64,000 nt of DNA from Diaporthe sp. PMI_573 (lineage: Eukaryota; Ascomycota; Sordariomycetes; Diaporthales; Diaporthaceae). Position 1 is the first letter of the stretch; every line of letters starts with the position of its first letter. The stretch is taken from NCBI GenBank assembly GCA_021399435.1, contig JAJTUP010000016.1:992001-1056000 (forward strand). Reading direction: 5' to 3'. Positions 33,326 to 44,784 of the stretch are shown here, piece after piece. The notes under the pieces are model-generated. The model made no database searches. It was not told where the DNA came from and saw only the letters and a program-made list of their open reading frames with translations. Made by a program: the position numbers and the translations under genes.

Positions 33326-34381
33326 ATGGACGACACACCCCAATCCGCCTTCAGCACACCAAAAAGGAAGCGGACTGATGCTGCCAGCGATGATGCTCCT
33401 TCCTCACTAAATGTCCACTTCTCGTTTGACGTCTCCCAGGGGCTGCTCTCGGATGGCGGCGACAGTCCGCGCACAAAGGTCGCCCACAGGTTCCGGGGCT
33501 TGGCCCTGGCCGATAGTGGGGGCGGGGCTACCGCGGCAGATGGCCCCGTCCACGACACCGAGGCCGAACCCGGTCGCTACACCAAGATGGTGGTCGACGA
33601 AGACCAGTCAATGATGCGAAAAAGATCAAAACTCACTCCACCATCAGTCACATCCGATGGATCACCCCGCCTGCAGCATCAAACTGTGCCTCCTGCCCAG
33701 CCCCAGCCCCAACTGTCCGCGAAAAGAGTCGAGATCCCAGAGACCCCGGCAGTACAAAAGGTCGAGCCGCAGGCAGCTGGCCCAGAGTCACGACCTTCTT
33801 TAGGTGACGGCCACCTCCTGCTGACACCAAGCGAGTACTTCGGCCAACCCAGTGCCAAAAATGCAGTCCTCAGTGCTGGTCCTGCAAAGGCCGCCTCGAG
33901 CAAGCAACCCAAGCAATCCTCCGCCGCCAACAACCGCCATCTCGAGAGTCTCAAGCCCAAAGGTCGCCGACGAGCCGGAACACCACCTCTAGTGGCATCA
34001 ACCAGTAAGCTGGGCAACGCAGACCAGCCTGGCGATGCAGCTGCCGAGGTTATCGACCCCATTCGGGCGGCGCTCACCTGGCACGAGGACGAGATCACTG
34101 TCTACGACCCCAACGACGAGGACGACGATGGAGTCGGCATCAATGGCATCGGGTTTAAGCCGACCCCTGCCATCGCGTATGCACGTACCCAAAAGAGGAA
34201 GCAGCAACTCGCTGAGTACAAAAAAAGAGAGGAGAGGGAGGCAAGGGCTCGACGGAGCTCCAGGCGACGAGGAAGCCCGGATAGGACCCCCAAGATGCAG
34301 CGGAAGGAGAGCGCAGGCGCAGAAAATGCGAGGAAGGTTCGGTTTACGGACAGTGAATCGGCCGCGATGATAACTACATGA
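33326..34381 (+). CDS. Conserved, largely disordered nuclear-type protein
   Basis: Single-exon gene of 351 residues starting MDDTPQSAFSTPKRKRTD, a basic nuclear-localisation-like start. Most of the chain is Ser/Pro/Gln/Ala-rich and probably unstructured. The conserved part lies at about residues 245-300: IRAALTWHEDEITVYDPNDE, then DDDGVGINGIGFKPTPAIAYARTQKRKQQLAEYKKRE, followed by an Arg-rich tail with KVRFTDSES. I recognise this WHEDEITVYDP...GINGIGFKPTPAIAYARTQKR block as shared by uncharacterised Sordariomycete proteins. No enzyme domain is present, and the role is unknown. The basic clusters suggest a nucleic-acid or chromatin partner, which is inference. Confidence 0.8.
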   Translation: MDDTPQSAFSTPKRKRTDAASDDAPSSLNVHFSFDVSQGLLSDGGDSPRTKVAHRFRGLALADSGGGATAADGPVHDTEAEPGRYTKMVVDEDQSMMRKRSKLTPPSVTSDGSPRLQHQTVPPAQPQPQLSAKRVEIPETPAVQKVEPQAAGPESRPSLGDGHLLLTPSEYFGQPSAKNAVLSAGPAKAASSKQPKQSSAANNRHLESLKPKGRRRAGTPPLVASTSKLGNADQPGDAAAEVIDPIRAALTWHEDEITVYDPNDEDDDGVGINGIGFKPTPAIAYARTQKRKQQLAEYKKREEREARARRSSRRRGSPDRTPKMQRKESAGAENARKVRFTDSESAAMITT

Positions 34382-35203
34382 TGACGGCTGGGCACTGTAC
34401 CAGGATTTTTGGCCGACGGGGAGTCAACTCGGGAGTATTGTTGGCATCGATTTGGGCGTTTCACGGAGGAACACTTATGGCGGGGAGTCACAAACATTTG
34501 ATAGCGTTGCTTTGGAACAGGATGGCCGGTCAGCAACAAAGGATTAAGGCATCGCGCATGGCTCTAGTGGACATTGCTATGGGGGTTTGGCGCGGCGTTG
34601 AATGCGTACATATTCAAGTTTTAGTGATTGCAGCAGTAAGCGATGGCTTTCCAATATACCCAATGCTGTCGAACACGATGTCCCGGCTTGTGACTGCCAG
34701 ATTGCTCTGAATGGACCATCGCGCGGTGACAAAGCTCTCCCGATATTCCGAGGCGTCGGCTGCTATGTGTCAAGGGCTTCTTCCACCTGACAAGGGTAGC
34801 CCGATTCCAGCCTCATAGCTTGTGATCGACCAACTGGCACTCTTGGGGCCCCGAGACGACAGCATCTGTTCGAGCTGTCGCACATACAAGCAAGGGCACG
34901 TCCCGCTTTGCTCGCATTTCAGACGTACAACCGCAGTGGTGGGACCTGTCAGGCAATAACTTGCTCACAGCACCCTTCACTGCCTCTTCACTGCTTCTTG
35001 GCCTCACATATCAGGAGCTCGGGGCGTTCTGCGTCGCTACAGGGTGACAGGACTCGCAGACTCCGGTCCCGCCACCATCTCTCTCGCACCAGCTCCCGTG
35101 GCCTGGCATAACTCGTCAGATACGCGGCTTCGGGAGCCAGGCGACATAGAGAAGCTCCCGAGCGGCTCGCTCGCGAATTGGTCGCTGTCGACGGAGCTGT
35201 GCT
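34382..35203. other. Intergenic region between convergent genes
   Basis: Separates the disordered-protein gene (+) from COX20 (-). No supported gene. Confidence 0.5.
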
Positions 35204-35820
35204 CTACCAAAACTTGTACCAGGCCTTGTTGTTCGTCTTGTCGGCAGGCGCGACATTCCCGGTGTTGCTTTGCAGCTTCTTCTCCTCCTCTTTCTTCTTC
35301 ATGTCAGCCTGCTTCTTGCTGACTACCTCCACGACCCGCTTCATGTTGGCCCGTTCGACCCGTCTTTGGTACTGGCAATACTCGTACGCCAGGATACTTA
35401 TAGCCACGCCGGATCCGACCGCCCAGTTTGCGGACTTCGGTACTGGTGCTTCACGTCACGGGCGATGTTAGCGTTACAAGCCTCGTGCACCACGCGAGAC
35501 AGCAAGGAGCCCTCACCTCCGACGATGTACCGCAGGAACCCAACCGCGGCGCCTGAGCCAATTCCGGTGATGAAGCCGTCCCTCGAGCACGGCGTCTGGT
35601 GGACCTTGAGGATGTCCTCGCTCTTTATCGTCTTGAACGCCTCGCCGACTGTTGCGCGCTTGTTCGGGTCTACGCCCTCGGGTAACGGGACCGATTTGAG
35701 GGACACCTCGGCGTACCGTTCCATTGCGGCGGCTTTCGACTTCCGTGCTTGTTCATCACCGGCGGAACCTGGCGTCTGATTCGGTGTCGGCTGGGTCGGG
35801 GATGACGACGAGGCAGACAT
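35204..35820 (-). CDS. COX20: Cytochrome c oxidase assembly protein COX20
   Basis: Exons 35517-35820 and 35204-35448 with a 68-nt intron (GTGAGG...GTGAAG) give 182 residues. The spliced product has the COX20/FAM36A pattern: VHQTPCSRDGFITGIGSGAAVGFLRYIVGG (first membrane helix, about 77-102), then a short loop and NWAVGSGVAISILAYEYCQY (second helix), followed by RRVERANMKRVVEVVSKKQ and a Lys/Glu-rich tail. Yeast COX20 is a two-helix inner-membrane chaperone of Cox2 needed for complex IV assembly. The N-terminal 40 residues are Ser/Pro-rich and low in complexity. Start is the only early ATG (35820). The gene is divergent from POL2, with 625 bp between start codons. Confidence 0.92.
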
Positions 35821-36445
35821 GTCGGGCTAGAGATCGTCACCAATTATGGTGTGGTGGGGTTTGAGGAAGAGCCCAATTCGACTGCGATGGAATCATTGAC
35901 TTCTCTGCGAATCTACCAGGTACAGATCTGAAATGGTCTGTGCGCTCGCATGGGTAGCTCGAGGAGGTACCCTTGAGCCCCTGTGCCTGCGTGGACTGGG
36001 ATCAGGGGGGCACCTGCATATGGCGGGCAGCGAGCGCGTGTAAGACGCGGTTGGCCGACGCGTAAAGCAGAACCCGCCAAAAACCACTTTGGCAGGGCCG
36101 GTGGGTGTTTATGATTCGGAGCTCAACACCAATGAGCATTCTGCTATTCCAACTTGATACCCAATTTTGAGGCGGACTGCCTTTACTCGATCGTTCTTGT
36201 CTTCTACAAACAAAACACACTAAACAGCCACTTTTTCACGGCACGTCTGCTGATTCAAGACACGATCCTCCGTCCTGTGTCTCGCCCACGCGACACAATT
36301 TATTTCCTGGGCATATTCATTCCACTCCCAATCTCGACGCCCAGGCGGTACACAGAACCTCTGGGACTGATCCAGTACCTGCTGTCCGATTACAAGACGT
36401 CCACACGCATGGTTCCCATCTCTGTCCTCGACCATCCTCTCCACC
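35821..36445. promoter_or_regulatory. Shared divergent promoter region of COX20 and POL2
   Basis: The 625-bp gap separates the ATGs of COX20 (-) and POL2 (+) and must carry both promoters. No clear TATA box is seen, as expected for housekeeping genes. The distal half nearer POL2 is pyrimidine-rich on the plus strand. Confidence 0.5.
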
Positions 36446-39400
36446 ATGCCCAACACCTCCCTGCGCCGGCCCCAGAAGGGCTTCCGCGGTGGTCGCGGGG
36501 GCAAATTGGCCTACCATGGCAAGACAAGAACCTTCACAGCCGCGTCCGGCAGGGCAGAAGCTACCTCTACGGACGAGAAATGGGAGCGGACACGGCTCGC
36601 CAACTCCATTGACGAGAACATGGGCTTCGCCCGCTACGAGGCCGGCCGGCCACGGGAAGGCTGGCTGGTGAACGTGCAGCCTACATCGATCGAAGACCCA
36701 CGGATACCTGGCGGCGGAGGCCGAGCGGCTCTGGACTGCTACTTCATCGAGGAGGACGGCGCGACCTTCAAGGCGACCGTCGAATACGAGCCATACTTCC
36801 TCGTCGCGGCACGGAAGGGCCACGAGACAGAGGTCGAAGAGTGGTGCAAGCGAGTGCCCGGGGGCGGTGTCGTGAGGAGCGTGAGGCGAGTGGAGAAGGA
36901 GGACCTCAAAATGCCGAACCACCTTCTCGGATACCGGAGGACATTCCTGGAGCTCAAGTTTGCGAACGTCCAAGACCTCCTGACTGCGCGGAGGGAGATC
37001 ATGCCAATAGCGGAGAGGAACAAGAAGGGCATGGACGCCATGGACATATATGCCGAGGTTGCAGCGTGCGTACTTGGCCCCCTGATATGCCATTGTCAGC
37101 CAGTTGATCGGGGACACTTGACTGACGGACAAGCAGGACCAACAACGGGAACTTTGACCTGTTTGACGACGATACACGAATTGATGAGAAACGACTCAAT
37201 ACCTCCATAACCGAAGCCAGTGATTTCCTTGTTGATATTAGAGAATACGACGTTCCATACCACGTCAGAGTAATGATAGACAAAGGTATGTGGAAAGCTT
37301 CACCCTCCATGTGGTAGCTTCTCTGACAACTTGCAGGCATTCGAGTAGGGAAATGGTACTTTGTAGAAGCAAAGCATGGCGTCACGACGGTGGTGTGCAA
37401 TGAGGAGCATCTGGCCATGGCGGACCCCGTGGTGATGGCCTACGATATCGAAACGTGCAAAGCGCCCCTGAAATTCCCCGACGCCGCCGTGGACCAGATC
37501 ATGATGATTTCCTACATGATAGACGGCCAGGGATTCCTCATCACAAACAGGGAGGTGGTCTCAGAGGACATTGCAGACTTCGAGTACACGCCAAAACCAG
37601 AGTACCCCGGCCCATTCATGATTTTCAACGAGCCAAACGAGAGAGCCCTCATCGAGAGGTTCTTTTCACATATCAAAGAGGCGCGGCCAACCGTAATCGC
37701 GACTTACAACGGTGACTTCTTCGATTGGCCCTATGTCGACGCCCGAGCCAGTCTCAACGGCATCGACATGTACCACGAGATCGGCTGGAAGAAGGACAGC
37801 GAGGACCAGTACAAATCCAACTACTGTGCACATCTGGACTGCTTTCACTGGGTCAATCGAGACAGTTACCTGCCACAGGGAAGTCGTGGTTTGAAGGCCG
37901 TCACGGTAGCGAAGCTCGGGTACGATCCTGACGAGCTCGATCCCGAGCTGATGACCCCATATGCCGCCGAACGGCCACAAACCCTCGCCGAGTACTCCGT
38001 CTCCGATGCCGTCGCTACATATTACCTGTACATGAAATATGTCCATCCCTTTGTCTTCTCGCTGTGCACCATTATCCCTCTCGGTCCCGACGACACCGAG
38101 CGGAAAGGTACCGGAACACTTTGTGAGATGCTGTTGATGGTACAGGCATACAATCACGAGATTGTGCTTCCAAATAAACACGTGTCGCCAAAGGAGTCCT
38201 TCTGGGAAGGCCATTTACTGGATTCCGAAACATACGTTGGTGGTCACGTCGAGAGCATCGAGGCTGGTGTGTTCCGGGCAGACATACCAGTCAACTTTGC
38301 CGTGGACACGGGCGCAATCGATGAGCTCCTGAAAGACCTGGACAACGCTTTGAAGTTTGTCATTACGATCGAGGAGAAAAAGAAACTTGAAGACGTCGAG
38401 AACTACGAGGAGGTCAAGAGCCAAATAGCTACCCGGCTGATGCAGCTGAAGGAGACGCCAAATCGGAGCGAGCGACCGCTGATTTACCATCTGGACGTCG
38501 CTTCCATGTACCCCAATATCATGACCACGAATCGACTCCAGCCGGATTCGATGATCGACGAGTCAGACTGCGCTGCCTGTGATTTCAACCGCCCTGGCAA
38601 GACGTGCGACAGAAGATTACCGTGGGCTTGGAGAGGAGAGTATTTGCCGGCCAAACGAGACGAGTACAACATGATCAAACATGCTTTGGAGAACGAGCGA
38701 TTTCCTGGGAAGTACCCCAACTCACCCATGCGATCATTCCAGGATTTGCCTCCCGACGAGCAGGCCGACCTCATCCGGAAGCGGCTGCAAACATATTCCC
38801 AGAAGGTCTACCACAAGATCCATAGCTCTACCACCATAGTCCGAGAGGCCATCATTTGCCAGCGCGAGAATCCGTTCTACATCGATACCGTGCGTGACTT
38901 CCGAGACCGTCGATACGACTACAAAGGCAAAGCGAAGGAGTGGAAGGGAAAGACGGAGGCGCTCAAGTCCTCAGGGGCGTCTGCACCAGACGTTGATGCT
39001 GCCAAGAAGATGATCATTCTTTTTGACTCCCTACAATTGGCCCACAAGGTCATTTTGAACTCCTTCTATGGCTATGTCATGAGGAAAGGTTCAAGATGGT
39101 ACTCCCTGGAGATGGCTGGCGTTACCTGTCTGACAGGTGCTACTATCATTCAGCTGGCTCGAGGCCTTGTCGAGCGGCTGGGTCGTCCTCTTGAGTTGGA
39201 CACCGACGGCATCTGGTGCATGCTTCCTGCCACCTTTCCTGAGAACTTCGCCTTCAAGATGAAGAACGGGAAGAAGCTAGCGATTTCATACCCCTGCGTC
39301 ATGTTGAATCATCTTGTCCACGACAAATTCACGAACCACCAGTATCAGACTCTTGTCGATAAGAAGACATTGAAATACGAGACGTACAGCGACAATTCCA

Positions 39401-42400
39401 TCTTCTTCGAAGTCGATGGGCCATACAAGGCCATGGTGTTGCCCACTTCGAAGGAGGAGGACAAGAATTTGAAGAAGCGGTATGCTGTGTTCAACGACGA
39501 CGGCAGTCTCGCAGAACTGAAAGGCTTCGAGGTCAAGCGGAGAGGAGAGTTGAAGCTCATCAAGATCTTCCAGCAGCAAATTTTCAAATTCTTCCTCGAG
39601 GGCACTACACTCGCAGAGTGTTATGCTGCAGTATCCAAGGTTGCCAACCGCTGGCTAGACGTGCTCCATAGCAAGGGAACGACGTTGGCAGATGAGGAGC
39701 TCATGGATCTCATTTCGGAGAACCGCAGCATGAGCAAGACGCTGGAGGAGTACGGTTCGCAGAAATCCACGTCGATCACCACAGCCAGGCGTCTGGCAGA
39801 CTTCCTGGGAGAAGGCATGGTCAAGGACAAGGGCTTGAACTGCAAGTTCATTATCTGCTCGCGACCCAAGAATGCGCCCGTCACTGAGCGAGCCATTCCC
39901 GTTGCCATTTTCTCTGCCGAGACAGACGTTAAACGATCGTTCCTGACCAAGTGGTTCAAAGAGCCACCCCTCGACATGGATCCCAGGGCGCTGATTGATT
40001 GGGAATATTATTTGGAGCGTCTCGGCTCGGTTATTCAAAAGCTCATTACCATTCCCGCCGCGCTGCAGAAAATTCGCAATCCAGTGCCGCGTGTTCCCCA
40101 TCCAGACTGGCTACAAAAGAGGATCAACATCAAGGACGACAAGATGAAGCAAAAGAAGCTTACGGACCTCTTCAGCAGGGAGCCGCTGAAAGATGTGACC
40201 AACCTCGCTGACCTGGAAGACTTCGGTACCCAACTGCTGAAACCAAAGCCTGTGGCCGAGATGGTGGCGGCGTCGCAGCAGAAGACAACGCCAGCCCCAC
40301 AAAAGAGGAAGTCGCCTGAGCCTGAGGAGAGCCTCGACCCATTCTCTGCGCTGCCGAAGGTGATGCCGAATCCTTCGGAAGACTACGCCGCTTTCTTGGA
40401 ATATCAAAAGAAGAAGTGGAAGATCCAGAAGCAGGCCAGGATCCGCCGTCGTCACTTGTTCGGTGAGCGTCGTGCACCGACCAATAACATCCAACAGGCG
40501 TTCCGAGACCAGGCTGAGGTCACCTTCCGCAACACATGGCAACTGCTACAGCTCAAGCCGACGGATACCCCTGGCTTGGTGACCGCTTGCGTCCTCATCG
40601 ATAACAAAGTCCACTCACTCAAGATCAAAGTGCCACGGCAAGTGTTCTTGAACCTGAAGAGTAAGGATCTTCCGGACATCGACATTGAAGGCTGCGAGGT
40701 TGAGCAGGTCAACCACACACTACCCAATGGTCACCCATCGTCCCATCTGTTCAAGTTGACCGTAGCAGAAGATGTCTACTTTGCCCAAGCAGAGAAATTC
40801 TCTCTTCTCTTCAATCACCCCAGTGTAGAGGGAGTGTATGAGAAGCAAATCCCTCTGAACACCCGTGCCGTCCTCGAGCTGGGTAATCTCTGCACCATTG
40901 ATGAGAGCAAACCCGGCGTCCTTGGTCAGGGCCTCGATCAGGGCTTCGAGCTTGCGAGTCTGCGGCGGCCACTAAAGCCTAAGACATACCTCAGCGGTTC
41001 CGAGATGGCATTCATCTACCTATCCCACATCAGCGCGGGCGAACGCCAAATCTTTGGAATATTCTCCAGCACTGGGGATGCGGCTCATGTCGTGATTCAG
41101 CACAAGAACAAAGAAGGCGGCCAGGATCTTCCCAACGTCAACAAGATCTACTCGGACCTGCGTGCCCGACATGCGAGCGAGGCGCAAGGGTCGAACTGGG
41201 AGGACTGCTTCCCATACCAGGAGAAGCTCACCTTCAAGATCACTCAGGTCACGACGAGGCGGAAGGCTTTCCTCGAGATTGGCGACGTCGTCAAGAAGAT
41301 GAAGAAGGACGAGACCAAGCCGCTGGTCATGGTTGTTCAGTCCTCACAGACCAATCTCCTTGTTCACGACATCTCGATTCTCGGTGAGATGCCTGTGCTG
41401 CCGCTCAAGTACAACGTCGATGACAGCTCTCTGCCGCCACTTGGATGGCAGACTGTCGTTGCCAGGCGCCTGATACATCACTATCTTGGCCTCGGTCCAT
41501 GGATATTGCACCTCACAGCCCTGGCTAGATACGCTGACATTCCTCTCTGCAACCTGGAGCGGGAAGACCCTCGCTTCTTAATCGATGTTGCATATGCGAG
41601 ACGGCTGCAAAACAACAACGTCGTGCTGTGGTGGTCTGCTGGGCCCCGTCCGGATCACGCAGGCTATGAACTAGACGATGTTACCGGCCCCCTGGAGACT
41701 GTGCAGATGCCTTCTGTCAACACGCCCGGCACATATTCCTCGGTCTGCATTGACTTGGAAGTCAAGAACCTCGCTATCAATACTATCCTGACATCTTCCC
41801 TGATCAACGAGCTCGAAGGCGCAGACTCGATATCTTTCAATCCCGCGGCGGACGGTATTGGCGGTGACGGAACAGAGGTTCTCTCCTCAGACAACGCCTT
41901 TGCCAATGCCAGCATCCAAGTGCTTCGCGAGATGGTAAAGAGTTGGTGGGCGGAGGCGTGCAAGGGCAATGAGATGGCAGACATCATGGTTCAGCATCTC
42001 GTCCGCTGGGTCGAGAACCCTGACTCTTTCCTCTATGACCGTGCCCTCCATTACTACGTCCAGATGATGTCGCGCAAAGCATTCCAGCAGCTCATGGGTG
42101 ACTTCCGTCGTGTCGGATCTCAGGTCATATTCGCCAATGCCAATCGGTTGCTTCTACAGACTACTAAGGCCGAGGTGGGCAACGCCTTCGCGTACAGCCA
42201 GTACATCCTCAAGTCTATCAAGGGCAAACCGTTGTTCCACTTCATCGACCTAGAGATCAAGGAGTACTGGGACTATCTTGTATGGTACGATGAGTTCAAC
42301 TACGGCGGCAAGGCAACGCAGAAAGTTATCGAGGCCGACACGCAGAACCTGGAAACGATCATGCACTGGCAGATGTCAACGTTCCTCCCCGTCCGACTGC

Positions 42401-43251
42401 AACCCACCTTCGCCGACTGGGTAATCGAGTTCATCACGCTCATGCACAACATGAAGCGGCCCCTCTTCGGCTCTGACCCCACCGCCACGCCGCGCCTAAC
42501 ACAGCTCCCGAACAATCGCAACTTGGCCGAAGACGGCGAGAACCAGATCATCCTCGGCAAGGCCTTCGAGAAGCCCCTGAAGCGCGACATCCAGGGCCTC
42601 CTGGCCACCCAGAAGCGCGAGCTGCTGCACCCGGAGCTCGCAGCCGACTACACGTTCCCGAGCCTCCCCGGCAGCCACCTCAGCCACAGCCACAGCAACG
42701 CGGTGCTGGAGCTCGTCAAGATGCTGATGCAGGTGCTCTCCCTGGACAAGAACATCGCGTTCGAGGCGCGGCTCCTGCGCAAAGAGCTCCTCGCGCTGTT
42801 CGACGTGCGCGAGTTCAGCAAGGAGGGCGCGTTCGTCAACCCGTCCGAGTCCCTGAGGATTGCGCAGGTCAGCTGCGACAGCTGCACGATGGCGCGGGAC
42901 CTCGACTTTTGCCGCGACGAGGACTTGTTGCCTGAGGAGCCTGGTGCCCCGACGCTGTGGAAGTGTGGCTTCTGCGAGGCAGAGTATAATCGTAATGAGC
43001 TCGAGGAGAGGCTCGTGGCGGACGTCGAGGCCATGGTTGTCTCTTGGGCAGCGCAGGATCTCAAGTGTGTCAAGTGCGGCGCGCTCAGGGTTAATGATTT
43101 TATGGAGCACTGTACGTGCTCTGGCAGCTGGGGGGAGAGTGTCCGGAGGGAGGAGCTGGTTGGGCGGCTTCGGGTTTATCGGAATGTTGCTAAGTCCTAT
43201 GGGCTGAGGATGCTTGGGGATGTTGTCGGTGGGTTGTTTGAGGGCTTGTGA
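36446..43251 (+). CDS. POL2: DNA polymerase epsilon catalytic subunit
   Basis: Exons 36446-37065, 37137-37285 and 37337-43251, with introns of 71 and 51 nt, give 2227 residues; yeast Pol2 is 2222. The proofreading exonuclease has YDIETCKAP (Asp293, Glu295), ATYNGDFFDWPY and DAVATYYLYMKYV. The B-family polymerase has motif A LDVASMYPN (about 641), motif B KVILNSFYGYVMRKGSRWYS and motif C ELDTDGIWCM (about 877). The inactive C-terminal polymerase half follows. The tail (about 2101-2191) holds two cysteine clusters, CDSCTMARDLDFC...CGFC and CVKCGALRVNDFMEHCTCSG, that bind metal and the other subunits. It synthesises the leading strand within the CMG replisome. All catalytic residues checked are present. 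Confidence 0.98.
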
Positions 43252-44593
43252 GGGCGGTCGAGATTTGAGGTTCGGGATAGGGGAGTTTGGTGTTTTCAGC
43301 TCGGTTGGTAGGGATGGTAGAGATGGGCGGACTATGAGAAGAGGTCCGTCTTGTCCTGGGTTGATTCGGTAGTATAAAAGGCATCATCTCGGAGTTTAGC
43401 TTGGATCGGGTACTTGTCTGGGCTGTCCCTTACCTATAATGCAAGTTGGTCAGCTTAATATGCTCACACCCAATTTAGGGAACCAATCCACCAGGCTTTG
43501 TATCATGTTGTCTTTTGCGTCTCCAGAGGCCTGAAAAAGGTATAGTAGTTGCTGACAGCAGATGTTCCGGTATTCTCTCTAGACTGATGCTGGTGTTTAG
43601 TTGCTGTGACACTCCCTCAAGGGATTGCCATTCTTCATCCAACATTCTAGCATTCTTCATCCATCTGGATGGCCAGCCAAACTGCCATGAGTCATCACTC
43701 TGGGCTGAACTCTGTTTGTTTATCTTGCAAGTTCAGATGGACAAATTAGGGGACGTGCTTGTTTACAACGATCTCTTCACGTGATTCTGTACACAACACT
43801 GGAGTTGAGTATAGCGGCTTGAGTATGGTGACTAGAGGTTAGCGGCTTGAGCAGAGCGGCTCGAGGACAGCGATTTGAGGACAGATATCTTCTTTGAGCC
43901 TACTCTGTTTTTCTTGTTAGGAAATGTTCTCAGGGCGCTTTGGCGTGACAAAGAGGTGCCTGAGATACATGCTTCAAGTTGCACAATGGGCTGGAGAAAG
44001 CCATGCAGTAAAGGAAGAAAGCATCCTTTGGTAACGATATTCTCTGAATATTATTTCTCATAGCTGCGTTCCGTGATAATAGTCATGGCTGCTTGGGTTG
44101 GTGATCTTCTACGAGGGCGAGCACCGCTCCTCGATATTGCCGCACCGATGGCGACCACCAGAGCTGGATTACAGGTCGGCTGGTCGTTCTGCTCGAAGGG
44201 AGGAAGGCCAGAGACCATGCAGTGAGCGTGAGCATCGACTGAATTACGGAAGGCCTGCCCTCAGCTGTGGGTCGTCCCATATCGGGTTCTTCGTCTGAAT
44301 ATGCGTTTGCATGGAGCACGAAGCATTTGGTTTTCAAGGTGTCGTTTGGACACAGCGGCCACCAGTCACTCCGGGAACGAGTGAGTGGATTCACCATCTG
44401 TTGTGCGTCACCTGGTCGCGCGCCGCGTTTGCATTCACGCGTTTGCATTCACCCGCGTTTGGAAGCTGCCTTGAATTTGCCTTTCCCTCGACTGATTTGA
44501 CCTGCCCTGCTTCCTGCAACAACCTCGTCGACGACTCCAACCTCGAACTCGACCTCGACACCACCACCGCTGCAAGTTCTCACGCTCTCTCTG
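43252..44593. other. Non-coding spacer between POL2 and the RRM-like gene
   Basis: No supported gene. Contains a small degenerate tandem repeat at 43813-43884 and a CGCGTTTGCATTCAC duplication near 44437-44460 just upstream of the RRM-like gene. Confidence 0.5.
43813..43884. repeat. Degenerate short repeat, AGCGGCTTGAG units
   Basis: Four related 11-mers (AGCGGCTTGAG twice, AGCGGCTCGAG, AGCGATTTGAG) occur within 72 bp with irregular spacing. Confidence 0.45.
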
Positions 44594-44682
44594 GTAAGTC
44601 CTTGATTCTCTTTCAACTAAGCTACTTACCACTGGCACTTCTCCTGCCACGCCTATACTAAGTGTTGCCTCTTTGACGATAG
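44594..44682 (+). other. Probable 5'-UTR intron of the RRM-like gene
   Basis: A GTAAGT donor at 44594 and ...GACGATAG acceptor at 44682 define an 89-nt intron ahead of the ATG at 44785. The leader before it is pyrimidine-rich, as is common in fungal leaders. Confidence 0.4.
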
Positions 44683-44784
44683 TTGGAAGACCCGTTCTGT
44701 GTTTCCCCAGCCGATTTTATAACATATCGTCTACTCTACCGACCTACAACCCTTCAACCTCAAAGTCACGTGAAGGAAAACGAA

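Noticed and set aside
36317..37177. Minus-strand 286-codon frame over the POL2 5' exon
   Set aside because: Antisense to conserved polymerase sequence, with no recognisable motif.
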